From Sandaracinobacteroides sp039808025 (GTDB lineage: Bacteria; Pseudomonadota; Alphaproteobacteria; Sphingomonadales; Sphingomonadaceae), in the NCBI GenBank assembly GCA_039808025.1, contig JBDHSK010000001.1, forward strand, positions 186,001 to 250,000: DNA of 64,000 nucleotides. Direction: 5' to 3'. The first letter of the stretch is position 1. Every line of letters starts with the position of its first letter. The notes beneath the pieces were generated by a model, which did not search any database, was not told where the DNA came from, and saw only the letters and a list, made by a program, of their open reading frames with translations. A program made the translations under genes and the position numbers. Positions 8,005-16,386 of this stretch are shown in pieces.

Positions 8005-8700
8005 ATGATGATTACAGGAGTTTCAAAGCCACCGCCTGGCGTGGACGATAATTTGGGGAATCCGGGAGAGGTGGGGAATCGTTCGATCCGCGAACGTCTG
8101 GCACGGCTGATCGACGAATCGGGTGAGGGCTATGCCGCGATCTCGCGGCTGATCGGCCGCAACCCGGCCTATATCCAGCAATTCATCCGCCGGGGGGTGC
8201 CGCGCCGCCTGTCGGAAACAGATCGCCGCCTGATTGCCAGCCATTTCGGTATCGACGAACACTTGCTGGGCGCTCCTCCCGCCGCCACCATTTCTCCCGC
8301 CGGCAGCCATCCTGTCCTCTCAGGAGGGGTGTTGTCCATTCCTTTTCTGGGCGACAAACCAGAAACGTTCCTGAAGATCGACCGGCAGCTGATCGAGCGC
8401 CTGCACAGTGAACTCTCCGTGCTGGCGGCCCTCATTATCGACTGCGATTCGATGGCGCCTACCCTGATGGCCGGTGATTCCATCCTGATCGATCTCGCCG
8501 GCCGGCAGACCCTTCGTGATGGCATCTTCGTGATTGCCTCTGACAGCGGCCCGCTGGTGAAACGTCTTTCGGTGCACCCCATCACCGGACGGGTGGCCAT
8601 CTTGGCCGACAATCCGGCCTACCCCGATTTTCCCGATTGCGACCCGCAAACGATCAAGCTGATCGGGCGGGTGGTGTGGGTGGCCCGTTCGCTGGGCTGA
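8005..8700 (+). CDS. S24/LexA-like transcriptional regulator (HTH plus peptidase S24 domain)
   Basis: This 231-residue protein has an N-terminal helix-turn-helix-like region (about 25-75, GYAAISRLIGRNPAYIQQFI). A LexA/UmuD/CI-type latent protease domain follows. The S24 serine is in IDCDSMAPTLMAGDSILID and the probable general-base lysine in GPLVKRLSV. Such proteins repress DNA-damage or phage genes and can self-cleave on RecA activation. The canonical Ala-Gly cleavage pair is not obvious, so it may not be SOS-inducible. ATG at 8005 follows AGGA by five bases. The DUF3168/88-aa pair lies upstream in opposite orientation. Confidence 0.85.
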   Translation: MMITGVSKPPPGVDDNLGNPGEVGNRSIRERLARLIDESGEGYAAISRLIGRNPAYIQQFIRRGVPRRLSETDRRLIASHFGIDEHLLGAPPAATISPAGSHPVLSGGVLSIPFLGDKPETFLKIDRQLIERLHSELSVLAALIIDCDSMAPTLMAGDSILIDLAGRQTLRDGIFVIASDSGPLVKRLSVHPITGRVAILADNPAYPDFPDCDPQTIKLIGRVVWVARSLG

Positions 8701-8847
8701 TCAGCGCAGCGCCGCCACCACGGCGATGAGTGCGGCCACGCCGGTTCCAACCATGGTTCCAATCACCGGCTGGCCAAGCAGGATACCGGCCGCCAGACCC
8801 AGAACCGCTCCGGGAAGCAGCAGTACCCCAAGGCCGAAGTCACGCAT
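8701..8847 (-). CDS. Small membrane protein (48 aa)
   Basis: The reading frame starts at ATG 8847 and encodes MRDFGLGVLLLPGAVLGL and a second hydrophobic segment rich in glycine and alanine. This suggests two membrane helices with glycine-zipper spacing. The frame stays open upstream through tRNA-His, so only this 3' part can be a gene. It lies between tRNA-His (same strand) and the S24 gene, convergent with the latter. The ribosome site is weak and no family is recognised. Confidence 0.45.
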   Translation of the reverse strand: MRDFGLGVLLLPGAVLGLAAGILLGQPVIGTMVGTGVAALIAVVAALR

Positions 8848-8872
8848 CAACAGGCATCCTGATGGGAGGTGA

Positions 8873-8950
8873 TGGGGCGATCGACGGGTCTCGAACCCGC
8901 AACCTCCGGTACCACAAACCGGCGCTCTAACCAATTGAGCTACGATCGCC
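8873..8950 (-). tRNA. tRNA-His (GTG)
   Basis: The reverse strand folds into a full cloverleaf: acceptor GCGATCG/CGATCGC, D-stem GCTC/GAGC, anticodon stem CCGGT/ACCGG around loop TTGTGGT, and T-arm GCGGG-TTCGAGA-CCCGT. The anticodon is GTG. An extra 5' G (position 8950) faces discriminator C73, the hallmark of bacterial tRNA-His, and the CCA end is encoded at 8873-8875. Confidence 0.97.
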
Positions 8951-9044
8951 ACGCGCCTGCCTGAACAGACAGACCTGCGCGGCCTTAATGCGCCTTTGTG
9001 GCTGCGGTCAAGCGCCGCGCCACCAATCATCAGGCAGCTGATGG

Positions 9045-9668
9045 CTATTTGGCGATATTATAGGCAAGGCTCGGGTCATCGAGCTGGAAGCCCACCAGAA
9101 CCTCGAAGCTTGCGGCACGCACGGCGGCGCGCACCTGCGGGTCAGCCAGCGGGTCAATCAGGGCATCCGGCTCGTCGGGCTTGCGCTCCCGGCTGATTCG
9201 CGCCTGAATGTCGGCAGGAAGGGTGACCGCCGAACGGTGCACTTCCGCACGCGCTCCACCACGCTGTTCAGCCCGCAGCTGCCCTTCGGCAAAATCGAGC
9301 TGAACGCCGGTGATCTGCTTGGAAACCAGCACATTGCCCCCCTGGGCCAGCGCCACGAAGATCGGAAGATACACCTGCTCTGCCGGTCCGGCCTGGCGCC
9401 GCTGGGCCGAAACCGTGAAGCTCACGTCGGTCAACAGGGTCTCGGTGCCCTCGATGCAGTGCGACTGCACATCGCTGATCTGCGCCACGAACTGGATGGC
9501 ATCGGCATCGCGGCTCTGGGCCGGGTTGAACCGGGTATACTGACCAGCATAGGTGGGGATGGCGACTGCCGGGCAGGACGACCGCTTCACCAGCAAGGGG
9601 TTGCGGTTGCACGCCCCAACCATCAGGGCGGTTGCCGTCACTGCCAGAACCACAAGGCCTTTGCGCAA
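9045..9668 (-). CDS. Predicted lipoprotein of unknown function
   Basis: The start is taken as TTG at 9668, five bases after a GGAGAG ribosome site. It gives MRKGLVVLAVTATALMVGAC, a signal peptide with lipobox at Cys20. The open frame extends further upstream, but that part is hydrophilic and lacks a ribosome site. The mature part of about 188 residues is mixed alpha/beta, with a beta-rich middle (DVSFTVSAQRR, YLPIFVALAQGGNVL). No +2 aspartate is present (C-N-R), which suggests outer-membrane sorting if Lol rules apply. I do not recognise the family. Confidence 0.8.
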   Translation of the reverse strand: MRKGLVVLAVTATALMVGACNRNPLLVKRSSCPAVAIPTYAGQYTRFNPAQSRDADAIQFVAQISDVQSHCIEGTETLLTDVSFTVSAQRRQAGPAEQVYLPIFVALAQGGNVLVSKQITGVQLDFAEGQLRAEQRGGARAEVHRSAVTLPADIQARISRERKPDEPDALIDPLADPQVRAAVRAASFEVLVGFQLDDPSLAYNIAK

Positions 9669-9786
9669 ACTATCTCTCCACTTTTCCAGCCGCCCCCATA
9701 GATCGAAACCCGGCCTATGGGAACAGGGTGGCACGATGAAGGATTAGGGCTTCATGGCGGGTGAATGATGGCTTAAAGGCCATGGC

Positions 9787-10749
9787 ATGAATGCCCATTC
9801 CGTCAGCCGCCGGCCGTTGGCCGTGCTGGTCGCAGCGCCGCGCGGCTTCTGTGCCGGTGTCGATCGTGCCATCCTGATCGTTGAAAAGGCCCTCGAGGCC
9901 TATGGCGCGCCCGTCTATGTCCGCCACGAAATCGTGCACAACCGCTATGTCGTCGACAGCCTGAAGGCCAAGGGCGCCATCTTCGTGAAGGAGCTCGATG
10001 AAGTCCCCGAAGGCGCCCATGTGATCTTTTCCGCCCATGGGGTGCCGAAACAGGTGCCGGCCACCGCCGAACAGCGCGGGCTCGACTGGCTCGACGCCAC
10101 CTGCCCGCTGGTCTCGAAGGTGCACCGCCAGGCTGAACGGATGGTGGCTAATGGCCGGCATATCCTGTTCATCGGCCACGCCGGCCACCCTGAGGTGATC
10201 GGAACGTTCGGGCAGGTTCCCGAAGGCGCGATGACTCTGGTGGAAACACTGGAAGATGTTGCGGCGCTTCCCCCCTTCGACAACCAGCAACTGGGCTATC
10301 TCACCCAGACCACCCTGTCGCTTGACGATACCGCCGCCATTATCGCCGCGCTGCAACAACGGTTTCCCGGAATCGAGGGACCGCGCCGCGAAGACATCTG
10401 CTATGCCACCTCGAACCGGCAGGGCGCCGTAAAGAAAATCGCCCCGCAATGCCAGCTGGTACTGGTGATCGGCGCCCCAAACAGCAGCAATTCGCAACGG
10501 CTGCGCGAGGTGGCGATTCGTCAGGGCGCGCGGTCGGAACTGATCATGCGCGCCAGCGATATCGACTGGGACTGGTTCGAAGGCGTTGAGACGCTGGGAC
10601 TGACGGCCGGGGCCTCGGCGCCCGAAATACTGGTGCAGGAAGTGCTGGATGCGCTGCGCCAGCACTTTGCGGTCATGGTCGAACAGGTGGAAACCACCGA
10701 GGAAACCATTGCCTTCAAGCTGCCACGCGCCCTGTCTGCGGCTCGCTGA
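9787..10749 (+). CDS. ispH: 4-hydroxy-3-methylbut-2-enyl diphosphate reductase
   Basis: IspH performs the last step of the MEP isoprenoid pathway, reducing HMBPP to IPP and DMAPP with a [4Fe-4S] cluster. The protein has 320 residues and the three cluster cysteines are visible: C22 (APRGFCAGV), C106 (DATCPLVSKVH) and C205 (DICYATSNRQ). The catalytic glutamate fits the family's central EVIGTFGQVPE region. The stop shares one base with the thrB start (TGATG), so ispH, thrB and rnhA form an overlapping unit. Confidence 0.97.
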   Translation: MNAHSVSRRPLAVLVAAPRGFCAGVDRAILIVEKALEAYGAPVYVRHEIVHNRYVVDSLKAKGAIFVKELDEVPEGAHVIFSAHGVPKQVPATAEQRGLDWLDATCPLVSKVHRQAERMVANGRHILFIGHAGHPEVIGTFGQVPEGAMTLVETLEDVAALPPFDNQQLGYLTQTTLSLDDTAAIIAALQQRFPGIEGPRREDICYATSNRQGAVKKIAPQCQLVLVIGAPNSSNSQRLREVAIRQGARSELIMRASDIDWDWFEGVETLGLTAGASAPEILVQEVLDALRQHFAVMVEQVETTEETIAFKLPRALSAAR

Positions 10750-11687
10750 TGGCTGTTTATACCGCTGTCTCGGCCGAACTGCTTGACGATTTCCTGTCGG
10801 GCTATGATGTCGGCCGCCTGCTGTCGGCCAAGGGCATTGCCGAGGGCGTTTCCAACAGCAATTTCCTGATCGAGACGACCAGCGCCCGCTTCATCCTCAC
10901 CCTTTATGAACGGCGGATCGATACCAGCCAGTTGCCGTGGTTCCTCGGCCTCATGGAGCACCTGGCCGACAAAGGCCTTCCGGTGCCCCGCCCCATTCAC
11001 GACCGCTCCGCACGTATGCTGCAACAGGTGGCGGGAAAAGCCGCCTGCCTGATCGAGTATCTGCCCGGAGTCTCGGTCTCGCAGCCGACGCCCGCACAGG
11101 CGCGCGCGGCCGGCGAAGCACTTGCCCGGCTGCATGTGGCCGGGGCCGATTATACCGCGCCCCGCGCCAATGATCTGGGCCCTGATTGGTGGCGCGCCAC
11201 CGCAGATGAACTTGGTCCGCGCCTCGACAGTATCGCCGGTGGCCTGCAGGGTCTGGTTGCCGACGGGCTGGCCGCCGTGGCCGACTGGCCGGCTGATCTG
11301 CCGCGCGGCGTCATCCATGCCGATCTGTTCCCCGACAATGTGCTGGTGCTGGGAAGCCGGGTGACCGGCCTTATCGACTTCTACTTCGCCTGCACGGAAC
11401 TGTACGCCTATGATCTGGCAGTACTGCACGCCGCCTGGGCATTTTCAGCCGATGGTGCCATGCCGCTTCCCGACCACGAGGAAGCGATTTTTGCCGGCTA
11501 TGAATCGGTGCGTCCGCTGACCGAACCCGAGCGCTCAGCCTTCCCGCTGCTGGGGCAGGGGGCATCGCTGCGATTCCTGCTGTCGCGCGCCCACGACTGG
11601 CTGCACCCCGCCGAAGACGCCATGGTAGCCCGCAAAGACCCATTGCCCTTTGCCCGTCGCCTTGCCCACTATGCCCGCCTGTCCTGA
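10749..11687 (+). CDS. thrB: Homoserine kinase, phosphotransferase (APH) fold
   Basis: This 312-residue protein is the proteobacterial homoserine kinase of the aminoglycoside-phosphotransferase/choline-kinase fold, not the GHMP type. It phosphorylates homoserine in threonine synthesis. Visible motifs are GVSNSNFLIET (nucleotide loop), FILTLYE with the ATP-anchoring region, the catalytic loop GVIHADLFPDNVLV (Brenner motif HADLFPDN) and GLIDFYFAC (metal-binding D). The start overlaps ispH by one base and the end overlaps rnhA by 17 bases. Confidence 0.93.
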   Translation: MAVYTAVSAELLDDFLSGYDVGRLLSAKGIAEGVSNSNFLIETTSARFILTLYERRIDTSQLPWFLGLMEHLADKGLPVPRPIHDRSARMLQQVAGKAACLIEYLPGVSVSQPTPAQARAAGEALARLHVAGADYTAPRANDLGPDWWRATADELGPRLDSIAGGLQGLVADGLAAVADWPADLPRGVIHADLFPDNVLVLGSRVTGLIDFYFACTELYAYDLAVLHAAWAFSADGAMPLPDHEEAIFAGYESVRPLTEPERSAFPLLGQGASLRFLLSRAHDWLHPAEDAMVARKDPLPFARRLAHYARLS

Positions 11688-12132
11688 GGTAGCGATCACC
11701 ACCGATGGCGCCTGCAAGGGTAACCCCGGCCCCGGCGGCTGGGCGGCCATCCTGCACTCGGGCCCGCACGAAAAGGTGCTGACCGGCTCCGAACGGCTGA
11801 CCACCAACAACCGCATGGAAATGACGGCGGTGTTGCGGGCGCTGGAGGCGCTGAAGCAGCCATCGCGTGTCACCATCACCACCGACAGCCGCTATGTGCT
11901 TGACGGCATGACCAAATGGCTGGCGGGCTGGAAGCGCAACGGCTGGCGCAATGCCGCCAGACAGCCGGTCAAGAACGCTGATCTGTGGGAAGCGCTGGAG
12001 GCCGCCTCCGGGCGCCACCGCATACGATGGCACTGGGTGAAAGGCCACGCCGGGCATCCGCTGAACGAACGCGCCGACCAACTTGCCAACGAAGCCATCG
12101 CCGCACTGCTCCGCCAACTGCCTTCAGACTGA
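11671..12132 (+). CDS. rnhA: Ribonuclease HI
   Basis: RNase HI cleaves the RNA strand of RNA-DNA hybrids. The 153-residue protein starts at ATG 11671 inside the thrB 3' end; a TTG 21 bases earlier is in frame but less natural. The four acidic catalytic residues are in TDGACKGNPGPGGWA, NNRMEMTAVLRAL, TDSRYVLDGM and the final NERADQLAN. The basic protrusion KWLAGWKRNGWRN is present, as in the E. coli enzyme. It is third in the ispH-thrB-rnhA unit. Confidence 0.95.
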   Translation: MPACPEVAITTDGACKGNPGPGGWAAILHSGPHEKVLTGSERLTTNNRMEMTAVLRALEALKQPSRVTITTDSRYVLDGMTKWLAGWKRNGWRNAARQPVKNADLWEALEAASGRHRIRWHWVKGHAGHPLNERADQLANEAIAALLRQLPSD

Positions 12133-12150
12133 GGAGTGAGCTGGGGCTCC

Positions 12151-12816
12151 TTAACCCAGCGCCGCCAGCAGCGCCTCGAACAGGCGACGGCCATCGGTGC
12201 CGCCATGGGCGTCTTCCACCATGCGTTCGGGGTGAGGCATCAGCCCCAGCACATTGCGCTGTTCATTGAAGACACCGGCAATGTCGCGGGCTGACCCGTT
12301 CACTGGTTCGGCATAGCGGAAAGCCACCTGCCCCTGCTGTTCCAGCCGGTCGAGGGTGTCGTCGTCGGCCTGATAATTGCCGTCGTGGTGCGATACCGGC
12401 ACGCGGATGGTTTCACCCGGCTGATAGAGGCTTGTGAAGTGCGAATCGGTGGAAACGGCTTCGAGTGCCACATCGCGGCACACGAAATCGAGCCCGGCGT
12501 TGCGCATCAGCGCCCCCGGGAGCATCCCCGCTTCGGTCAGAACCTGAAAACCGTTGCAGATTCCCAGCACCCGGGTGCCACGTCCGGCAGCATCAGCCAC
12601 CCCGCGCATCACCGGGGCGCGGGCGGCGATCGCACCGGAACGCAGATAGTCACCAAAGGAAAACCCACCGGGCACCCCGATCAGGTCGAGATCAGCGGGT
12701 ATGGCCGGATCGTCGTGCCACAGTGCGACCGGCTTCTTGCCTGTTACCAGTTCCAGCGCCGTCATCAGGTCGCGGTCGCAGTTGGAGCCGGGGAAGACGA
12801 CGACGCCGCTTTTCAC
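12151..12816 (-). CDS. purQ: Phosphoribosylformylglycinamidine synthase, glutaminase subunit
   Basis: PurQ supplies ammonia from glutamine to PurL in the fourth step of purine synthesis. The 221-residue class I amidotransferase shows VFPGSNCDRD at the start, the nucleophile cysteine in VLGICNGFQVL and the His/Glu pair in GLMPHPERM. Its start overlaps the purS stop by four bases. purC lies about 4 kb away on the same strand and purL is outside the window. The gene converges with rnhA, leaving 18 bases between them. Confidence 0.96.
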   Translation of the reverse strand: MKSGVVVFPGSNCDRDLMTALELVTGKKPVALWHDDPAIPADLDLIGVPGGFSFGDYLRSGAIAARAPVMRGVADAAGRGTRVLGICNGFQVLTEAGMLPGALMRNAGLDFVCRDVALEAVSTDSHFTSLYQPGETIRVPVSHHDGNYQADDDTLDRLEQQGQVAFRYAEPVNGSARDIAGVFNEQRNVLGLMPHPERMVEDAHGGTDGRRLFEALLAALG

Positions 12817-13049
12817 AGCAGTTCAACCCTGAAGTTCTCGATCACGGTGTTGGCGAGCAGTTTGCGCGCCATGTCGGCCACCTGTTCCTCGGTGGTGCCG
12901 GCGGCGACATCGAGCTCGATCACCCGCCCGACACGCACATCGCTTACCTGCTTGAAACCAAGGCCTTCCAGCGCATGGTGAATGGCACGGCCGGCAGGAT
13001 CAAGAACGCCGGGCTTCAGCGAGACAGTGACTCGGGCTTTCATGCCCAA
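12813..13049 (-). CDS. purS: Phosphoribosylformylglycinamidine synthase subunit PurS
   Basis: This 78-residue protein fits the PurS family length and pattern: KARVTVSLKPGVLDPAGRAI, then LGFKQVSDVRVGRVIEL. PurS bridges PurQ and the small PurL in the three-component FGAM synthase used by many alphaproteobacteria. It is translated just ahead of purQ with a four-base overlap (ATGA). Confidence 0.95.
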   Translation of the reverse strand: MGMKARVTVSLKPGVLDPAGRAIHHALEGLGFKQVSDVRVGRVIELDVAAGTTEEQVADMARKLLANTVIENFRVELL

Positions 13050-13096
13050 AGCCTATGCGCTGGAAGTTGCCAAAAGGAAAGGCCCACCGCCCCGGT

Positions 13097-14368
13097 TCAG
13101 GCTGGCTGCAACCCCCGTTTCCCCGCTGAGACCAGTGCCACCAGGCTGAACAGTGCAGCCAGCGTGAGATACCAGCCTACCGGGGCCAGCCCCCCCTGCA
13201 GCGCCAGCGCCTGCGCCACCAGAGGCGTGAGGCCGCCACCAATCACTCCGGCGATGTTGAACGCCATCGACGCCCCCGAATAGCGCACCCTTGGCGGGAA
13301 CAGGTCGGGAATCCACGCTCCCAGCGGCCCATAGACAAAGCCCATTCCGAACAGCAGCAGCGACACGAACAGGAACACACCCCACAGCCCGGCTGCCATC
13401 AGCGGCGCCATGGTGAACCCGGCAAGGGCGATAACGACACACCCTGCTGTCAGCACCCGGCGCGGGTCGGCTTTCACATCGGCAGCCCAGGCCGCCAGAT
13501 AGATGCCGACAGCCATGAACAGAATTGCGACCAGCTGCACCCCCAGGAATTGCTCCATGGAATAGCCAAGCGATTTGGTGCCCCAGCCCAGCAGGAAGGC
13601 CGTGGCGATATAATAGGTGGCAAAGCAGCAGACCGCGCCGAAAATGCCGATCACCAGTGCCCTCCCGTGGCGTGAAACCACCTCGCCCAGCGGCACCGCC
13701 GGTGGCGGCCCCTGTTCCAGCGACGCCTTGAACTCGGGCGTTTCATCGAGCTTCAGCCGCACCCACAGGCCAATCGCCACCAGCGCCGCCGACAGCAGGA
13801 ACGGTATCCGCCAGCCCCAGGCGGCAAACTGGCCAGGAGTAAGCCACAGGCCCAGCAACAGAAACAGGCCGTTGGCTGCCAGAAATCCGGCCGGCGCTCC
13901 CATTTGCGGCGCACTGCCAAAGCGCGCACGCCAGCCCGGCGGGGAATTCTCCACCGCCAGAAGCGCCGCGCCGCCCCATTCGCCGCCCAGCCCGAACCCC
14001 TGCCCGAATCGCAGAACGCATAGCGCAAAGGGCGCAATCCACCCGGCCATTGCATAGGTGGGCAGGAACGCCACCAGCGTGGTGGACAAGCCCATGGTCA
14101 GCAATGAGGCAACCAGTGTGCGCTTGCGGCCGATACGGTCGCCATAATGGCCAAATACCGCCGCCCCCACCGGCCGGGCGAAAAAGGCGACCGCCAGAGT
14201 TGCAAAAGCCGCCAGTTGCTGGATTCCGGGATCGTGTGCGGGGAAGAACAATTGCCCGAACACCAGGCTCGCTGCCGTCGCATAGACATAGAAATCATAG
14301 AATTCGATGCCGGTGCCCACGAAGCTTGCCCACAGGGCCCGGCGATGCCGTATGCGGTCAGATGTCAT
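13097..14368 (-). CDS. MFS transporter, metabolite:H+ symporter (MHS) type
   Basis: This 423-residue, 12-helix protein is of the sugar/metabolite porter group. It opens RRALWASFVGTGIEFYDFYVYATAA, typical of MHS symporters for dicarboxylates, shikimate or proline/betaine. The signature GHYGDRIGRKRTL lies between helices 2 and 3, and RFGQGFGLGGEWGGAAL around helix 4. The substrate cannot be read from sequence and the neighbours give no clue. It is transcribed away from the toxin-antitoxin pair. Confidence 0.9.
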   Translation of the reverse strand: MTSDRIRHRRALWASFVGTGIEFYDFYVYATAASLVFGQLFFPAHDPGIQQLAAFATLAVAFFARPVGAAVFGHYGDRIGRKRTLVASLLTMGLSTTLVAFLPTYAMAGWIAPFALCVLRFGQGFGLGGEWGGAALLAVENSPPGWRARFGSAPQMGAPAGFLAANGLFLLLGLWLTPGQFAAWGWRIPFLLSAALVAIGLWVRLKLDETPEFKASLEQGPPPAVPLGEVVSRHGRALVIGIFGAVCCFATYYIATAFLLGWGTKSLGYSMEQFLGVQLVAILFMAVGIYLAAWAADVKADPRRVLTAGCVVIALAGFTMAPLMAAGLWGVFLFVSLLLFGMGFVYGPLGAWIPDLFPPRVRYSGASMAFNIAGVIGGGLTPLVAQALALQGGLAPVGWYLTLAALFSLVALVSAGKRGLQPA

Positions 14369-14475
14369 CCAGTCCTCCGCTACCGGTCAGCTGCTGCCGG
14401 CGCTCAACCCCTTTCGTTTCAGGCAGGCGGCCGCTGCCGTCAAGGGTGCCAAAATCTTGATTGAGCACTATCCAT

Positions 14476-14491
14476 GTCGTATATATCGGAC
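14476..14491. promoter_or_regulatory. Imperfect dyad upstream of the antitoxin gene, candidate autoregulatory operator
   Basis: GTCGTATATATCGGAC is a 16-base dyad with 12 of 16 symmetric positions, centred on TATATA. It lies 15-24 bases ahead of the two candidate antitoxin starts. Antitoxins of this class usually repress their own promoter, so this is a plausible site, inferred from position only. Confidence 0.35.
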
Positions 14492-14514
14492 GTAATGAGG
14501 ACGGATTGATTGAC

Positions 14515-14913
14515 ATGACCACCAGCCCCTATGTGCAAGCCTTGCTTCCGGCCAGCGATCCGGTGGTAGCAGTTTATCTCGACAACGCCGGTCTCGTCGA
14601 TGTCGACCGGGTGACGGCCGATTTTCGTCTCACCCGCGGGCAACTGGCGGAAACCATCGGCCTTGCCCCCACCGCGATCAGCAAGGCCGACCGCCGCGAG
14701 GCCCCCAAGTCCCAGAACCGCATGCGCGAAATGCTGGAAATTCTGGCACGCGTGCAGGATTGGGCAGGTGGAGAAACGCAGGCGCTCGCCTGGTATCGCT
14801 CGCAACCGATCCCGGCGCTCGATGGCCGCACCCCCGAAGCGCTGGTGAAATCAGGCGAGGCAGCGGCAGTGCGCGACTATCTCGACCATCTGGCGCTGGG
14901 CGGCTTTGCTTGA
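14515..14913 (+). CDS. Xre/MbcA/ParS-type antitoxin (DUF2384)
   Basis: This is a 132-residue protein of the family that pairs with RES toxins. An N-terminal helix-turn-helix-like segment (TRGQLAETIGLAPTAISKADRR) is followed by the toxin-binding domain ending AWYRSQPIPALDGRTPEALVKSGEAAAVRDYLDHL. The P-x-L-x-G-x-T-P-x-x-L core is the clear DUF2384 signature. An in-frame TTG at 14506 sits four bases after GAGGA and is an alternative start. The stop codon overlaps the toxin start, as expected for a coupled pair. Confidence 0.9.
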   Translation: MTTSPYVQALLPASDPVVAVYLDNAGLVDVDRVTADFRLTRGQLAETIGLAPTAISKADRREAPKSQNRMREMLEILARVQDWAGGETQALAWYRSQPIPALDGRTPEALVKSGEAAAVRDYLDHLALGGFA

Positions 14914-15428
14914 GATTTGCTGATCGTTGCTATCGCGCCCACGACCCGATGTGGTCGTTCTCGCCGCTGTCGGGCGAGGGGGCAGCGAAAACCGGCGGCC
15001 GTTTCAACCGGCGGGGTGCGCCCACCCTCTACCTCTCGCTAGATCCGATGACGGCGATTGGCGAATGCACACAGGGCTTTAGCCAACGGATGATGCCGCT
15101 GCTGTTATGCGAATATGATGTCGATATCGCCAGGGTTGCCGATCTGCGCGACGATGCCGGCCGCAGCGCCCACCGGGTATCGCTTGAGGATCTGGGCTGC
15201 CCGTGGCTGAAGCATGCACGCGCCGGTACCGTGGCGCCCTCGTGGCGGGTGGCCGAACGGCTGCGCCGCAAGGGCTATGCCGGGATGCTCGCACCCTCTT
15301 TCTTTCCCGGCGCCACCGCTGCCAATACCAACCTGATTCTGTGGCGCTGGGGGCCCGACCTGCCCGACAAGGTAATCGTTCATGACCCGACCGGGCGCTT
15401 GCCCAGAGATCAGCTGAGCTGGCGCTGA
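14910..15428 (+). CDS. RES-domain toxin (NAD+-degrading type)
   Basis: RES toxins such as MbcT and ParT attack NAD+ or ADP-ribosylate targets. The 172-residue frame begins at TTG 14910, whose last two bases are part of the antitoxin stop TGA, and reads MRFADRCYRAHDPMWSFSPL. The signature Arg, Tyr and Glu positions are present: RCYRAHDP, GGRFNRRGAPTLYLS and AIGEC. No ribosome site is obvious, so expression probably depends on antitoxin translation. Family membership is clear, while the exact chemistry is inferred. Confidence 0.88.
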   Translation: MRFADRCYRAHDPMWSFSPLSGEGAAKTGGRFNRRGAPTLYLSLDPMTAIGECTQGFSQRMMPLLLCEYDVDIARVADLRDDAGRSAHRVSLEDLGCPWLKHARAGTVAPSWRVAERLRRKGYAGMLAPSFFPGATAANTNLILWRWGPDLPDKVIVHDPTGRLPRDQLSWR

Positions 15429-15444
15429 AGCCAGCCATCGGCAA

Positions 15445-16386
15445 TCAGCGGGTGAAACGCTCGATGGCGGCCACCGCCTGCGAGAATGCCGCCGTTCCCG
15501 GCACGATCACCTCGAAATGCCCGGCTTGCGGGGCGATCTGCACTTCGGCGCGGTCACCAGCCTTGCGGGCGGCGATGGTATGGGTCAGCGCCACATAGGG
15601 GAACGCTACGGAATCATAAACGCCGTGCAGCAGAATCACCGGCACTCCGGTGGGCAGCAAGGCAGCAGGCGAGGTATCGGCGAAAGGGTCCGGGCGTTCA
15701 GGAAGGTCGGCACCGGTCAGCTTCGCCACGGTGTCGTCGCCACATTGCAGGTTGATGTCAGCGGCGAAGGTTTTCAGATCGCCAAAGCCGCCCACAGCCA
15801 CCACTCCGGCGGGCTTCAGGGGATCCCCGGTTTTCAGGGGCCCGTCTGGCAGACGGCTGCGCCCGGCCGCCCACAGCGCCAGATGCCCGCCAGCCGAATG
15901 ACCGAAGAACACAACATGCGAAAGATCGAGCCGGTTGGCATCGGCATGGTCGCGCAACAGGTCGATCGCCCGTGCCACATCCTGAAAGGTACCGGGATAG
16001 CCGCCGCCCTCTTCACCGATACGCCGATAGCCGATGTTCCACACCGCCCAGCCCTTTTCCAGAAAGGCTGCGGCGGCTGCCCGCATCTGTTCGCGCCCCG
16101 GCAGGTCGTTGCGCCAGCAGCCGCCATGGATGGTGACGATCACCGGGCGCAGTGCCTTGGTGGCGTCGCCCTTTGCGGCACCCCCCTTGTCTGTGGGCAG
16201 GAACAGTTCGGCCTGCTGATCCTCGGCTTCGCCATAGGAAAAGGTCTGGTCGGGCCGGGCCGCCGGCACTGCCAGCACACTGCGCGGGCCAAGCAAGGTT
16301 GGCAACGGGGGCTGCGACGGCGATTGCGCCTGCACCCCGGCGGGCACGGCCAGCAGCAACGACAGCGCCGCAACCGCTACTTTCAC
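15445..16386 (-). CDS. Secreted alpha/beta hydrolase (esterase-like)
   Basis: The start is set at GTG 16386, whose codon overlaps the purC stop (GTGA). This gives a clean signal peptide (MKVAVAALSLLLAVPAGVQAQ) and 313 residues. The mature enzyme shows the oxyanion-hole HGG (TIHGGCWRN), nucleophile serine in FFGHSAGGHLALWA, a downstream aspartate in LLHGVYDSVA and histidine in APQAGHFEVI. This pattern resembles carboxylesterases and kynurenine-formamidase-like enzymes. The substrate is unknown. The longer open frame upstream lies antisense or out of frame to purC and is discarded. Confidence 0.85.
   Translation of the reverse strand: MKVAVAALSLLLAVPAGVQAQSPSQPPLPTLLGPRSVLAVPAARPDQTFSYGEAEDQQAELFLPTDKGGAAKGDATKALRPVIVTIHGGCWRNDLPGREQMRAAAAAFLEKGWAVWNIGYRRIGEEGGGYPGTFQDVARAIDLLRDHADANRLDLSHVVFFGHSAGGHLALWAAGRSRLPDGPLKTGDPLKPAGVVAVGGFGDLKTFAADINLQCGDDTVAKLTGADLPERPDPFADTSPAALLPTGVPVILLHGVYDSVAFPYVALTHTIAARKAGDRAEVQIAPQAGHFEVIVPGTAAFSQAVAAIERFTR

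Noticed and set aside
8848..9030. N-terminal extension of the small membrane protein frame
   Set aside because: It reads through tRNA-His and has no start signal; only the part from 8847 can be a gene.
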